A stretch of 64,000 nucleotides of DNA from Okeania sp. SIO2B3 (GCF_010672525.1 NZ_JAAHGH010000008.1:371715-435714); one strand, 5' to 3'; shown: positions 29,507-40,800, numbered from the stretch's first letter. Numbers and translations: made by a program. Notes: generated by a model from the letters alone, not told the origin.

Positions 29507-31537
29507 TCACCAAGGACTGCCAACCATAGTAAACCCTGCCCAATAATAAGGATGAGCAAAATTCTTATTTTGAATATTTGCCAATTCCGGTGGCAAACTC
29601 ACCTCCCCACGACTACCTGAACCCCTTAACGTACCATCTGCTATCACAACTTCTCCTCTCAACATTGCTAACTGTGCTGCTTGTAATGCCTCTGCTTTAA
29701 TCTGAACATTACTCAAATGAGAGTAAAATTCTGTCATTAGTCCTAGTGTGGCTTCATCATTAACTAACCAAAAACTACCTACAGCAGATTTAACACCAGT
29801 AGCGATCGCTAGCCCGGCAAAACCTAACTCCGCGTTACGGTTTCCTACGGCAGTACGACAAGCAGACAATACTAACAGTTCGACTTCAGGATTATTCCAT
29901 CCTAATTCCTGTATTTGATCTAATTCTAATTTCTCGTTCCATAGTTGAATATAAGATTTACTCACATCTACATTTATAAATTCAGCATGAGTGGCTAAAT
30001 GAATAATAGAATATGAATAATTTTGACGTTGATAAATTATATTTTTGCGGGTAAATTCTTCATTCAGGAAACTATTACCTTGCCATAATTTTTGTGTAAT
30101 TGTTGTTAATTCTACTGATACTGCTGGTAAGGCTGGTTGATCAGAAAATTTACTAGCTCCCATTGCTAAAATTTGAGTATTTTCTAGAGAATTATAGTTG
30201 TGATTAATTAAGCTAAAACTGGGAATTAAACTTAAATTATATTTCTCAATTAAAAATTGTTTTCCATCATGTAATGCTGCCAAAGGTAAGAGACGAAAAC
30301 CACTATCAATACTAAATAATAATGTATCAATATTCGCTTTTTCTAGTTCTATAGCAATTGGAGCAATTAACCAGTTATACAATTTTTTGGCTAATGGTAA
30401 ATAACTGATAGTATTACGATTCCTAAAGTCGGTAATTTCTCCAATAAACATTATAGTAGTATTTCGTAGTTTTTCTCTGTTTACTTCAGGAATAGTTTTG
30501 ACAATAGGTTGACCTGTTTCGGTCAATAAGATAATTTGTAATTGGTTTTGGTAAACATTAATATAGATAACTGCTGATTTTTTTCCTGTCTGATGGTGCA
30601 GATTTACTAAAATATCTTGGATGTTTTTGGGGTTGAGTAATTGTTCTTGAAAATCTTCTCCAAAATAATCTGAATATTCTTGGGTTCGATTTTTTTCTAA
30701 CGTTGTTATTACTGGTTCAAAAGTTGTATCTAAGGTAAGATTTGAAATCAAAGCTGATTTTTTTTCTGTCTGATGGTGCAGATTTACTAAAATATCTTGG
30801 ATGTTTTTGGGATTGAGTAATTGTTCTTGAAAATCTTCTCCAAAATAATCTGAATATTCTTGGGTTCGATTTTTTTCTAACATTGTTACTACTGGCTCAA
30901 AAGTTGTATCTAAGGTAAGATTTGAAATCAAATTAGCATTATTATAGTTTGATAAAGTCTTATCTTTTAAAGATTTTGTAGAAGTCATTGATAATCTCAT
31001 ATTTGTAGTTGAATGTATTTGTTGAGTAACACCATAAATATTCTGATTCCACAAAGTATCTGGAAAATTTTGTCTAGAAATAATGCCAGTAAAAAAAGTT
31101 ATTTCCTGTTCTTGATGTGATTGGAAATATATTTCTCTAGACAAGTGATTTGTTGGATAATTTGGATAATTTTGCCAATTGAAAATTATCAAATTTTCTT
31201 GAAATTCCCTACTTTTTTCCTGATGTTCGCCCAACGATAAAATTCCTCTTTCTTGGTTTGTATCTAAAGATTTATCTGCTGGTGAAAATTGGGATAAATC
31301 TTCATTTTTTTCTGTGAAAAATGATCTGCTTGTTATTGGCAAACTCCAGATTAATGCTAAAAGACAATTCAGTAAAACTAAGGAAAAAAACAACTTTGGC
31401 AAACTGCAATAATTTAGAGTTTTAATTAATTTGAACTGACCTTGATGGAGTTTCAATAAATCTGCTTGTGTCATTGGTCTTGATTCAGTAAAATATTTAT
31501 ACTTGTAGTGGCTGCTCTGCAATAAGTTTTGAACCAC
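29507..31537 (-). CDS. Membrane-anchored CHAT-domain protease
   Basis: 676 aa. One membrane helix near residues 45-68 (LFFSLVLLNCLLALIWSLP) is followed by a linker region with a near-perfect internal duplication of about 60 aa (SNLTLDTTFEP...NLHHQT, twice at about residues 200-320). A C-terminal CHAT caspase-like protease carries catalytic His in IIHLATHAEF near residue 515 and Cys in LVLSACRTAVG near 559, then GFAGLAIATGVKSAVGSFW. No TPRs remain. A GTG starts the frame; ATG at 31474 is the alternative. It diverges from the iSTAND-MoxR-vWA set and may be its effector. Confidence 0.88.
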   Translation of the reverse strand: MVQNLLQSSHYKYKYFTESRPMTQADLLKLHQGQFKLIKTLNYCSLPKLFFSLVLLNCLLALIWSLPITSRSFFTEKNEDLSQFSPADKSLDTNQERGILSLGEHQEKSREFQENLIIFNWQNYPNYPTNHLSREIYFQSHQEQEITFFTGIISRQNFPDTLWNQNIYGVTQQIHSTTNMRLSMTSTKSLKDKTLSNYNNANLISNLTLDTTFEPVVTMLEKNRTQEYSDYFGEDFQEQLLNPKNIQDILVNLHHQTEKKSALISNLTLDTTFEPVITTLEKNRTQEYSDYFGEDFQEQLLNPKNIQDILVNLHHQTGKKSAVIYINVYQNQLQIILLTETGQPIVKTIPEVNREKLRNTTIMFIGEITDFRNRNTISYLPLAKKLYNWLIAPIAIELEKANIDTLLFSIDSGFRLLPLAALHDGKQFLIEKYNLSLIPSFSLINHNYNSLENTQILAMGASKFSDQPALPAVSVELTTITQKLWQGNSFLNEEFTRKNIIYQRQNYSYSIIHLATHAEFINVDVSKSYIQLWNEKLELDQIQELGWNNPEVELLVLSACRTAVGNRNAELGFAGLAIATGVKSAVGSFWLVNDEATLGLMTEFYSHLSNVQIKAEALQAAQLAMLRGEVVIADGTLRGSGSRGEVSLPPELANIQNKNFAHPYYWAGFTMVGSPW
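30574..30935. repeat. Tandem 180-bp duplication inside the CHAT gene
   Basis: Two adjacent copies of about 180 bp beginning GATTTTTTTCCTGTCTGATG and GATTTTTTTTCTGTCTGATG (about 30577 and 30757) differ at only a handful of positions. The length is a multiple of three, so the frame is kept. The near identity indicates a recent duplication. Confidence 0.85.
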
Positions 31538-31857
31538 ATTGCCTTTGTAGAGCCTTGTACAGCCACTGTCACAATCTGATCAGTTTTCCGATCAGATCGG
31601 GACTTGACAAAATCAACGTTATGAAGTACCAACCAAAAAATAAGTTCTTAAGCCTCTAGTTTCATCTCAACGTTGGTTGGAGACCCGCGCTGTCTCCTAG
31701 AGCAGTGTCGGGAGGATGTCAACAGTCGGTACTGTTAACCCAGTTACAACTCAGGAGGCTAACTAATAACTGTTTACTGAAAAAGCTGATAACTGATAAC
31801 TGATAACTGATAACTGAAAAAGCTGATAACTGATAACTGAAAAAGCTGATAACTGAA
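31538..31857. promoter_or_regulatory. Divergent region between CHAT and the iSTAND-like gene
   Basis: 320 bp with several potential hairpins: CTGATCAGTTTTCCGATCAG at about 31568, and GGAGACCCGCGCTGTCTCC at about 31679 followed by a GC-rich stretch and AACAGTCGGTACTGTT at about 31720. The last 75 bp are an array of GCTGATAACTGATAACTG units ending in GAAATGAC, which supplies the ATG of the next gene. Both promoters must lie here; no clear -10/-35 was identified. Confidence 0.5.
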
Positions 31858-33045
31858 ATGACTAGACGACAGAATACGTTGAAGGCTTCTGAATCTGAAT
31901 GCCAACAAATAAAACAACGAATTCAAAAACTTAATTGGAGAAGGGGAGAAAATAGTCAAGCACTTGTAGAGGCGAGTAAAAATTTAATATTTGACACAAT
32001 TATTACGGGTTATGAAATTACTCTAGAAAAACTAGAAGAATTAATTGATGAAGAAGCGGTTTATATTCCTAAAACTCAGAAATCTGAATATCGCCAATTT
32101 AAGCAGAAAATTAAAAAATCAGCTAATCAAATAATCAGTAGTTTTCAATTAGAAGAGTTAATTGAATCAGATATTATTTTGGCAAAAAATATTTCTTATC
32201 GCACTTGGAGTAATTTCCAAAAAGGAATTCCGATTGATAAATCAGCTTTTGTGGCTTATTGGAAAGCTTTAGATTTTGACACAGAAATTATTCAAGAATT
32301 AGGTACTAAAAAAAATTCCTCTGATTTTCATAATCGTTCTACTCTGTTATATCGAATATTACTAAGTTTAAATCATCAGCAGCAAATCAATATTTTCCAA
32401 AATTTAGCCAAACATAAACGACGAGTAGGCGGTTTTTTAATCCAAGGAAATTGTCACTATAGTCGAGCTTGGTTAATGCGTAGAATTGAAATAGAAGTTA
32501 TTAAATATGGGGCAGCAGAAGTGAAAAAGTTAAGTTTTGACCTAGCTTCTGATTTAACAGAATTTTCTATTCCAACTATTTGGATGAAACTAGGTGCAGA
32601 ACTACAATTAACAAGTGCAGATTTTATCCAAAAAAAGCATATTATTTTAGTATTCAAAAATGTAGAAACTTTAGACAAAAAACGCTTAGAAGAATTATTA
32701 GAAAAATTTTGGTTTCCTTTAGTTAAACAAATACCAGCAGGTAAAAACTTTTTGATTATGTTTTTAGAAGACTGTGGTCGTCAAAATAATTGGCAAGACA
32801 GTACAGAAATATTTTCACAAGTGATTAAAATGCCCATTGCCGAATTTATATCTGAAACTGATATTCGAGAAGCAATCAATCAAATTGAGATAAATTTACA
32901 GGCTTCTTTACCTTCAATGAATGATGCAATTAAAGATTTATTGACATATAGTAAAAATGGTAAATCTCTCCTAGTCCTAGAATATATGTACAAACTTTTT
33001 CAATGTCAATTTAGTCGGGAAACAAGATGGCAAACTTACCCCTAA
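31858..33045 (+). CDS. iSTAND-like protein of a vWA-MoxR conflict set
   Basis: 395 aa, soluble. The N-terminal part is helical, with a small module around residues 115-145 (ISYRTWSNFQKGIPIDKSAF then VAYWKALDF) like the DNA-binding-like or adaptor module at the N-termini of cyanobacterial signalling ATPases. From about residue 192 (FLIQGNCHYSRAWLMRRIEI) to 345 the pattern resembles an inactive STAND P-loop domain: the strand and turn are present but Walker A Lys is lost, and HIILVFKNVETL replaces Walker B. Its last 19 bp overlap moxR. The ATG lies in a repeat, so the true start is uncertain. Confidence 0.75.
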   Translation: MTRRQNTLKASESECQQIKQRIQKLNWRRGENSQALVEASKNLIFDTIITGYEITLEKLEELIDEEAVYIPKTQKSEYRQFKQKIKKSANQIISSFQLEELIESDIILAKNISYRTWSNFQKGIPIDKSAFVAYWKALDFDTEIIQELGTKKNSSDFHNRSTLLYRILLSLNHQQQINIFQNLAKHKRRVGGFLIQGNCHYSRAWLMRRIEIEVIKYGAAEVKKLSFDLASDLTEFSIPTIWMKLGAELQLTSADFIQKKHIILVFKNVETLDKKRLEELLEKFWFPLVKQIPAGKNFLIMFLEDCGRQNNWQDSTEIFSQVIKMPIAEFISETDIREAINQIEINLQASLPSMNDAIKDLLTYSKNGKSLLVLEYMYKLFQCQFSRETRWQTYP

Positions 33046-33962
33046 AATATGAAGGAAATATCCAACCACCGACGGGTGAATGGAATAATTTAGTACAACA
33101 AAATTTATATCCCTACTATCCAGACAACTTTTTAAAAGAAGCAGTTAATTTATCGATCAAATTAAATCGTCCCTTATTATTAGAAGGAGAACCTGGTTGT
33201 GGAAAAAGCCGTCTTGCATACTCCATTATTTATGAATTTAGTCAAAAATATCCCGATATAAATTGGAAATTTCGTCTCTGGAATGTTCAGTCAATTAGTA
33301 AAGCACAAGATGGTTTTTATACTTATGATTATATCGGACGTTTACAAGCAGCACAGTTAGCAAATTTGGGGATAAAAAATCAGGAAACTGACCCTAATAA
33401 TATGATTAAATATTTAGAATTAGGACCTTTAGGTTATGCTTTTAAAGAAAAAAAATATCGGACTGTAGTCTTAATTGACGAAATTGATAAGGCAAATATA
33501 GATTTTCCCAATGATTTATTATTAGCCTTAGAAGAAAAACGATTTGAAATTAAAGATTTACGTCCTCGACGTTGGTTAAGAGCTAATCCAGATGCTCCAC
33601 CAATTGTAATTATTACAAGCAACCAAGAAAAAACTTTACCGAATGCTTTTCTCCGCAGATGTTTGTATCATTACATTGAATTTCCCGGTCAAGAACAACT
33701 AATAAAAATTATTAATGCTAGGTTTAAAAATCCTCCTAGCGAAATTGTAGAAAAAGCAATTGATAGATTTTTAGAACTGCGAGAAATGATGGAAGATGAA
33801 CGAGGAGAAACTGGGAAAAAAGTAAGTACCAGCGAATTAATAGATTGGTTTGCTATATTAAATGAGTATCCCCCAGAAGAAATAATAGAAAAATTAGAAA
33901 CAGAATTACCGTTTGCCAGTACATTATTAAAAAGTCGTAGCGATCGCGAAGATTTTTTGTAA
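33027..33962 (+). CDS. MoxR-family AAA+ ATPase
   Basis: 311 aa. Walker A is LLLEGEPGCGKSRLAYSI near residue 54 and Walker B is TVVLIDEIDKANIDFPND near 148. Sensor 1 is IVIITSNQEKTLPNAFLRRC with an arginine finger. MoxR ATPases act as chaperones for vWA-domain partners, here the 2377-aa protein that follows. It overlaps the iSTAND-like gene by 19 bp, which argues for a single operon and matched expression. A small dispersed repeat lies directly after the stop. Confidence 0.92.
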   Translation: MANLPLKYEGNIQPPTGEWNNLVQQNLYPYYPDNFLKEAVNLSIKLNRPLLLEGEPGCGKSRLAYSIIYEFSQKYPDINWKFRLWNVQSISKAQDGFYTYDYIGRLQAAQLANLGIKNQETDPNNMIKYLELGPLGYAFKEKKYRTVVLIDEIDKANIDFPNDLLLALEEKRFEIKDLRPRRWLRANPDAPPIVIITSNQEKTLPNAFLRRCLYHYIEFPGQEQLIKIINARFKNPPSEIVEKAIDRFLELREMMEDERGETGKKVSTSELIDWFAILNEYPPEEIIEKLETELPFASTLLKSRSDREDFL

Positions 33963-33963
33963 G

Positions 33964-34025
33964 CATTTCCTCCGGAATGCTCCGCAAACAGCCGTCAGCT
34001 ATCAGCTATCAGCTATCAGCTATTG
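33964..34025. repeat. Small dispersed repeat plus TCAGCTA tandem after moxR
   Basis: GCATTTCCTCCGGAATGCTC then CGCAAACAG at 33964-33992 is the same family as the tnpB insert at 21696. It is followed by AGCTATC units to about 34024. Confidence 0.75.
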
Positions 34026-34241
34026 TTTTTGATTTTAGATTTAAATCTTACCCTTAAGGCTATGCTTTATAAACATCTTTAAAATTAACAAAAGAGAGAA
34101 GTTATGTATTTGCAATTAAATCGTTAATGTCGAAACAGTAAATGTACTTAAAAATAGGTTTTTTTATGATAAGTAACTTAGTGATCCCAAGTAATTAAGT
34201 GAATTGGCAGAATTATAAATGTTAAAATTAAGCTGAATTAT

Positions 34242-34646
34242 TTATCTATTGTTACTTATTAACCAATTTTCTGGATAATTAATCATTTTTACTAATCCAC
34301 TTAAAATTTGATTATATGTACTATATAGTTCTCGTCCTTCTTCTGTGGAAAGATATTGACATTTCACTGCAAAATCAAGCCAAACTTGAGTTTCTGTCGC
34401 TTCTGCTTCACAGTCACTTAATTTAGCAATAAAAGCTGCTTGATATCTCCTTTTTCTCCACGCCTCTGCAAAATTAGCACAAACAGAACGGGAGGAACGA
34501 CGAATTTGGTCAGTCAAAGAATATCTTTCTTCAACAGGGAACTTTTTTGATAACTAAAAAATTCTCATTGCTGCATTAAACGCTTTTTGATAAATAACTA
34601 AATCTTCATGAGTTCTAATTCTTCCTTGTTCTTCTTTTTTGTCCAC
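34242..34646 (-). pseudogene. Four-helix-bundle protein (S23/Avd-like) with an in-frame stop
   Basis: From a GTG at 34646 the minus strand reads DKKEEQGRIRTHEDLVIYQK and AFNAAMRIF, then TAG (34554-34556), then LSKKFPVEERYSLTDQIRRS and on to the end. It is a complete four-helix-bundle protein of the 23S-rRNA-intervening-sequence family. The TAG most likely replaces a Glu codon. The family is structurally related to Avd, the accessory protein of diversity-generating retroelements. It lies between moxR and the giant vWA gene on the opposite strand. Confidence 0.8.
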
Positions 34647-34712
34647 CTTACCTTACCTTCTTGTCTATCTTGTCTTTTCCTATTATTCCTATTATACTAA
34701 TTCTTAAGAACA

Positions 34713-34824
34713 ACCTCCCTCTTCCCCACTCTCTCCCCTCTTCCCCTCTTCCCCCTCTCCCCCCTCTCCCCCCTCTTCCCCTCTTCCCCCTCTTCCCCTC
34801 TTCCCCACTCTTTCCCTCTCCCTT
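34713..34824 (+). promoter_or_regulatory. Homopyrimidine tract upstream of the giant vWA gene
   Basis: About 110 bp of CT-only DNA with three A interruptions; 34729-34806 is 78 uninterrupted pyrimidines made of CTTCCCC and CTCCCCC units. It ends 7 bp before the ATG, so the leader has no Shine-Dalgarno. Such mirror-like tracts can form triplex DNA and change length by slippage. Confidence 0.8.
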
Positions 34825-34830
34825 TGTGTT

Positions 34831-37800
34831 ATGAAAAATCCTCCATTTATTAATTTATTTTGGCGACTCCGAGAAGCTGGAATGAAACTCGATATTTCAC
34901 AATACGAGTTAGCAACTCAAGCTTTATTAGCATCTCTGGAAATGGGGTTAGATATTTCTGATAAACAAGCTATTGCCAGACTTTATCGGACAATTTGGGC
35001 TAAGTCTCGTGAGGAACAAAAATTATTTGATGATTGTTTGAATGAATTATTATCTCAGCAGAAAAATATCTTTTCAGAATTTCATCAATTCATCGAAACA
35101 GCAACTAATAACTCTATATCTGAAGCTAAGGAATCAAAAGAGGAAATAATAGAAAAATCATCTACTTCTACTTTAGAAAGTTCCCCAGAATCTACTTTTG
35201 AACCTGAAAGTTTTTCAGAAGTTTTGCCTCAACCTAATTTTCAACCTGAAAGTTCACCTCAACAAATTCCTGAACCTGAAAATTTTCCAGAAGCTTCACC
35301 TCAACAAATTCCTGAATCTAAAACTTTTCCAGAAATTTTATTACCGTCTACTTTGAATAATCCTCAAGTTGCCACTGCTATTCCTAAAAGTCCTAAAAAT
35401 GGAGATTATTTTCCTGTTAGTATTGCCCAAATACAGCGAACAAAACGTTTATTATTTCAACCTCAATTAACAGACTTTTCTAGAGATATCAATGTAAAAG
35501 CTACTGTAAAAAAAATAGCTAAACAAGGTTTTTTTGTACAACCAATCTATAAATATAGTCAGGGAAAACCCAAAAAAATTATCTTATTAATTGACCAGTC
35601 TGAGTCAATGATGCCTTTTAATCCTTTCTGCCGTCAAATAATTAATTATTGGCAGGAGGCTGATATTTATTACTTTGATAATGTGCCAAAAATAAGAATT
35701 TATGCTGACCCTGATTTTTCCGAAAAGAAATCTTTGAAAACTTTTTTAGCAGGATTGGTTAAAGAAGAAATTTTAGTTTTAATTTTAAGTGATGGGGGTG
35801 CTGCCAGGGGTAGGTTTGTTTCAGAAAGAGTTGAAAAAACTGAGAATTTTCTCAAGTTTCTATCCCAAAAAGTGGAACGAGTGGCATGGTTAAATCCTTT
35901 GCCTCGCCATAAGTGTTGCGGGACTTCAGCACAGGAAATTTATGCTATTGGGAATGATAGTTTTAATCTGAAAACGTTCGGTCTAAATTATCAAGAATTT
36001 GAGGCGATGTATCAGTGGTTAATTTCTGGGAAATTGAGGATAAATTTGCCTGTTGTGAAAACTGATATTGAGGAGGTAGAAATTGTCAATGAAAATCTCG
36101 ATCAAATTGCTGCTTTTACTCAATATTTCGGCGAACCTCATCTGATATTTGCCCAACACGCTGCTTTTCCTTTGGCATTAACTCCCGATCTTTTATATCG
36201 TTTATGGCAACGGTTTTTTGCTAGGGAGCGGAATTTTAATATTCCTTGGTATGCGGTGGCAGATATTTTATTGTCAAGTTTTTGTCATTCTGTGGATAGG
36301 GAACTGTATGAAATGGATCGGGGTATTCGGAATCAGTTGTTGCAGCTTTGTACAGAAAGGTTTGGGCAGTCTCGACTGGAGGAATTATCTCAATTTTTGG
36401 TAGGTTATATTGATTCTCAAGTTAAGGGTGGGGAATCTGTATCCAGTATTTGGCAGGGTCAAAGATGGACTGCTTTAGCTTATACTCGCCCGGAATTAGC
36501 TGCCCGTCAGTTAGCGGAGTCTTTGCAGGAAGCTTATGGGCGGGATGATAAAGCGGAATTGGTGAGGTTGTCGTCTTTGATGGAAACTTTGGCAGAACCT
36601 TTGAGAGAATATGAACCTTTGTTAGTGATGCTGGGGCAGGGGTATGGTGGTTATGCGCGGGGTGATGCTGCTGGAGTTGAGAATGTAAGGAGGGAGTTGG
36701 GAAGGAGTGAGGTTGATGTGGGAGGTGTTTTGTTGAGGGTTCCTGGTACAAGATTACTTGAGGTGGAAACAATTAAAAATCGCATTGAAGTTGTATATGG
36801 TGATATTACTAAACAACAAGTGGATGCCATTGTCAATGCTACTGATCGGAATTTATCCGGTCATGGTCAGATAGATGCTGCAATTCACCGAGCAGCAGGT
36901 CCAGAATTAAGAGCAGAATGTCTTCAGTTGAATTGTCTGTGGGGTGAAGCTAAGATTACTCAAGGTTATAATTTGCCTGCACGTTGGGTGATTCATACTG
37001 CCGGACCTACATGGCGAGATGGTAATAATAGAGAAGTGGAAATTTTGGGTCAATGTTATCGTAGTTGCTTAACTTTAGCACAACAATACGGCATTAAAAC
37101 AATTGCTTTTTCTGCTATAGGTACGGGCGGTAAACGTTTTCCTATTGATTTAGCAGCAAAGGTAGCTGTGGATCAAGTTGTTAATTTTTTGGAAAGCGAT
37201 CGCTCTATTGAAAAGGTGATTTTTGTCTGTTTTACCCCCGAAGTTTATCAAAGTTATCAGGATGCGTTATTAGAATTTCCTAACACTGTACAAGCAAAGC
37301 CAACTTTAGAGACTTTTTCATTTGAAATTATTACAGTTAATAAAAAAGGTGAAGAAATTAATCGCGTTCCTAAACAAGCTGAATATTTTACAGAAGATTT
37401 AGGTAATGGTGTGATTTTAGAAATGGTAGCTATTCCTGGTGGAACATTTATTATGGGTTCGCCGGAAAGTGAAGAAGGAAAAGTTGATGCAGAAAGTCCC
37501 CAACATCAAGTTACTCTGCAACCTTTTTATATGAGTAAATACCCTATTACTCAACAGCAGTATCAAGCCATTATGGGTGAAAATCCCTCTTTCTTTGTGG
37601 GAGGAAACCGCCCTGTAGAAAATGTAACATGGTACAAAGCTACAGAGTTTTGTCAAAAGCTATCACAGAAAACTAGGAAAACCTACAAACTACCGAGTGA
37701 GAGTCAGTGGGAATATGCCTGTCGCGCTGGAACAACTACACTTTTTTACTTTGGAGAAACTATTACTACTGACTTAGTTAACTATACTTATGCTTCTGCA

Positions 37801-40800
37801 CCAGAAGGAATAAATAGTCAAGGAACAACAGATGTAGGAAGTTTTCCTCCCAATGCTTTTGGTTTATATGATCTGCACGGGAATGTGTGGGAATGGTGTC
37901 AGGATGTTTGGCATGATAACTATGAAGGTGCACCGAGTGATGGAAGTGCTTGGCAAAAATTAAATGATGGAAAAGGGCTTACCGTGGGGTGGGTTTGGCA
38001 AAAATTAACAAGAGGAGTTTTTGACACTGCCGTCAAGCGGGGCGGTTCCTGCGACGACGATCCTGATTACTGCCGTTCCGCTGCTCGCTACAGTGCAGGC
38101 AAAAACTACAGTCGGTTCGGCAGCTCCTTCATCTTTATTGGTTTTCGTGTAGTGTGTGAGTCTGGGATAACTCTTTCTAGTCAGGGTAACTCTACTCCTA
38201 ATATTCAACCGAAACAACAACCAATTATTTTACCAAGTACTAAACCAGAACCTATTATTATTCCGCAACCAAAATTACCTCTGAAAACTTTTTCATTCGA
38301 GGTTATCACAGTTAATAATAGAGGCGAAGAAATTAACCGCGTTCCCAAACAAGCACAATGTTTTATAGAAGATTTGGGTAATGGTGTGATTTTGGAAATG
38401 GTGGCTATTCCTGGGGGAACGTTTATTATGGGATCTCCGGAGGATGAAACAGGAAGACTTAATACAGAAAGTCCTCAACATGAAGTTACTCTGGAACAGT
38501 TTTATATGAGTAAATATCCTATTACTCAAGAGCAGTATCAAGCCATTATAGGTAAAAATTCTTCTCGCTTCAAAGGAAAAAACCGCCCTGTAGAAACTGT
38601 GCAATGGGATGACGCTACAGAATTTTGCGAAAGGTTATCTGAGAAAACAGGGAAAACCTACAAATTACCGAGTGAGAGTCAGTGGGAATATGCTTGTCGT
38701 GCAGGTACAACCACACCGTTTTATTTTGGAGAAACTATTACGACTGATTTAGCTAACTATAATAACCACTACACCTATGCTTCTGCACCAAAAGGTATAT
38801 ACAGAAAACAAACAACAGATGTAGGGAGTTTTCTCCCCAATAGTTTTGGTTTATATGATATGCACGGAAATGTGTGGGAATGGTGTCAGGATATTTGGCA
38901 TGATAATTATGAAGGTGCCCCTACTGATGGCAGTGCTTGGCTTGATAGTAATGACAAAAAAGAAGTATATCGATTACTCCGAGGTGGTTCGTGGTATCTC
39001 TATCCTTATTACTCCCGTTCCGCTGCTCGTAACTTTAATGAGAGGCCAGACTTTCTCAATTATATTATGGGTTTCCGCATTATCTGTAGTACTATTCCTC
39101 CTTTAACTTTAGGGGATAAGTCTGCTCCTAATATTCAACAGAAGCAACAACGAATTATTTTACCAGGCACTAAACCAGAAGCTATTATTACTCCACAACC
39201 AAAATTACCTCTGAAAACTTTTTCATTTGAGGTAATCACAGTCAATAATAGAGGCGAAGAAATTAACCGCGTTCCCAAACAAGCTCAATATTTTACTCAA
39301 AATTTGGGTAACAGTGTGATTAATGATGGGTTCCTGGAAATGGTTGCTATTCCTGGGGGAACATTTATTATGGGTTCGCCCGAAAGTGAAGAAGAAAGAT
39401 TTGATGCAGAAAGTCCCCAACATGAAGTTACTCTGCAACCTTTCTATATGAGTAAATATCCTATTACTCAAGACCAATATCAAATTATTATGGGTAAAAA
39501 TCCCTCTCACTTTCGAGGCAGAAACCGCCCAGTAGAAGGTGTGACATGGTACAATGCCATACAGTTTTGTCAACAGCTATCGCGAAAAACAGGAAAAATC
39601 TACAGACTACCGAGTGAGAGTCAATGGGAATATGCTTGCCGAGGAGGAACAACTACACCGTTTTATTTCGGAGAAACTATAACGTCTGAGTTAGTTAACT
39701 ATGATGGCAATTATACTTATGCTTCTGCACCGAAAGATATATATCGCAGAGAAACAACAGATGTAGGGAGTTTTCCTCCCAATGCTTTTGGTTTATACGA
39801 TATGCACGGGAATGTGTGGGAATGGTGTCAGGATATTTGGCATGACAACTATGATGGAGCGCCGAGTGATGGCAGTGCTTGGGAAACTGGCAGATATAGT
39901 GAGATACAAGTTCTCCGTGGTGGCAGTTGGTATCATAATCCTAGGAGTTGTCGGAGTGCCTTCCGCAACAGGGACATTGCTTACTACTCTAAACCTGTAA
40001 GGGGTTTCCGTGTTGTCTGTAATTCTATGAACTCTTTAACCTTAGAGGATAACTCTACTTCTATTACTCAACCGCAGCAAGAAAAAATTATTTTACCTAG
40101 CACTAAACCTGAACCTATTATTGCTCCACCACCAAAATTACCTCTGAAAACTTTTTCATTCGAGGTGATCACAGTTAATAACAGAGGTGAAGAAATCAAC
40201 CGCTTTCCTAAACAAGCTCAATATTTTACTGAAGATTTGGGTGGAGGTGTAATTTTGGAAATGGTTTATATTCCTGGGGGGACTTTTATTATGGGTTCGC
40301 CGGAAAATGAAACTGAAAGAGATGATAGTGAAAGTCCCCAACATCAAGTTACTTTAAAACCTTTCCTTATGAGTAAGCATCCTATTACTCAAAACCAATA
40401 CTTTACCATCATGGGAAAAAATCCCTCTCACTTTAAAGGAGGAAACCGTCCTGTAGAAACTGTAACATGGTACAATGCTACAGAATTCTGTCAACAGCTA
40501 TCCCAAAAAACTGGGAAAAACTACAGACTTCCCAGTGAGAGTCAGTGGGAATATGCTTGTCGCGCTGGAACAACTACACCGTTTTATTTTGGCGAAGGTA
40601 TTATTAGAGACTTAGCTACTGACTTAGCTAACTATGATGGCAACTATATTAATGCCAATGCACCGATAAATCTACAACAAACAACTGATGTAGGACGTTT
40701 TCCTGCCAATGCTTTTGGTTTATATGATATGCACGGCAATGTGTGGGAGTGGTGTCAGGATATTTGGCATGATAACTATGAAGGTGCGCCTAATGATGGC

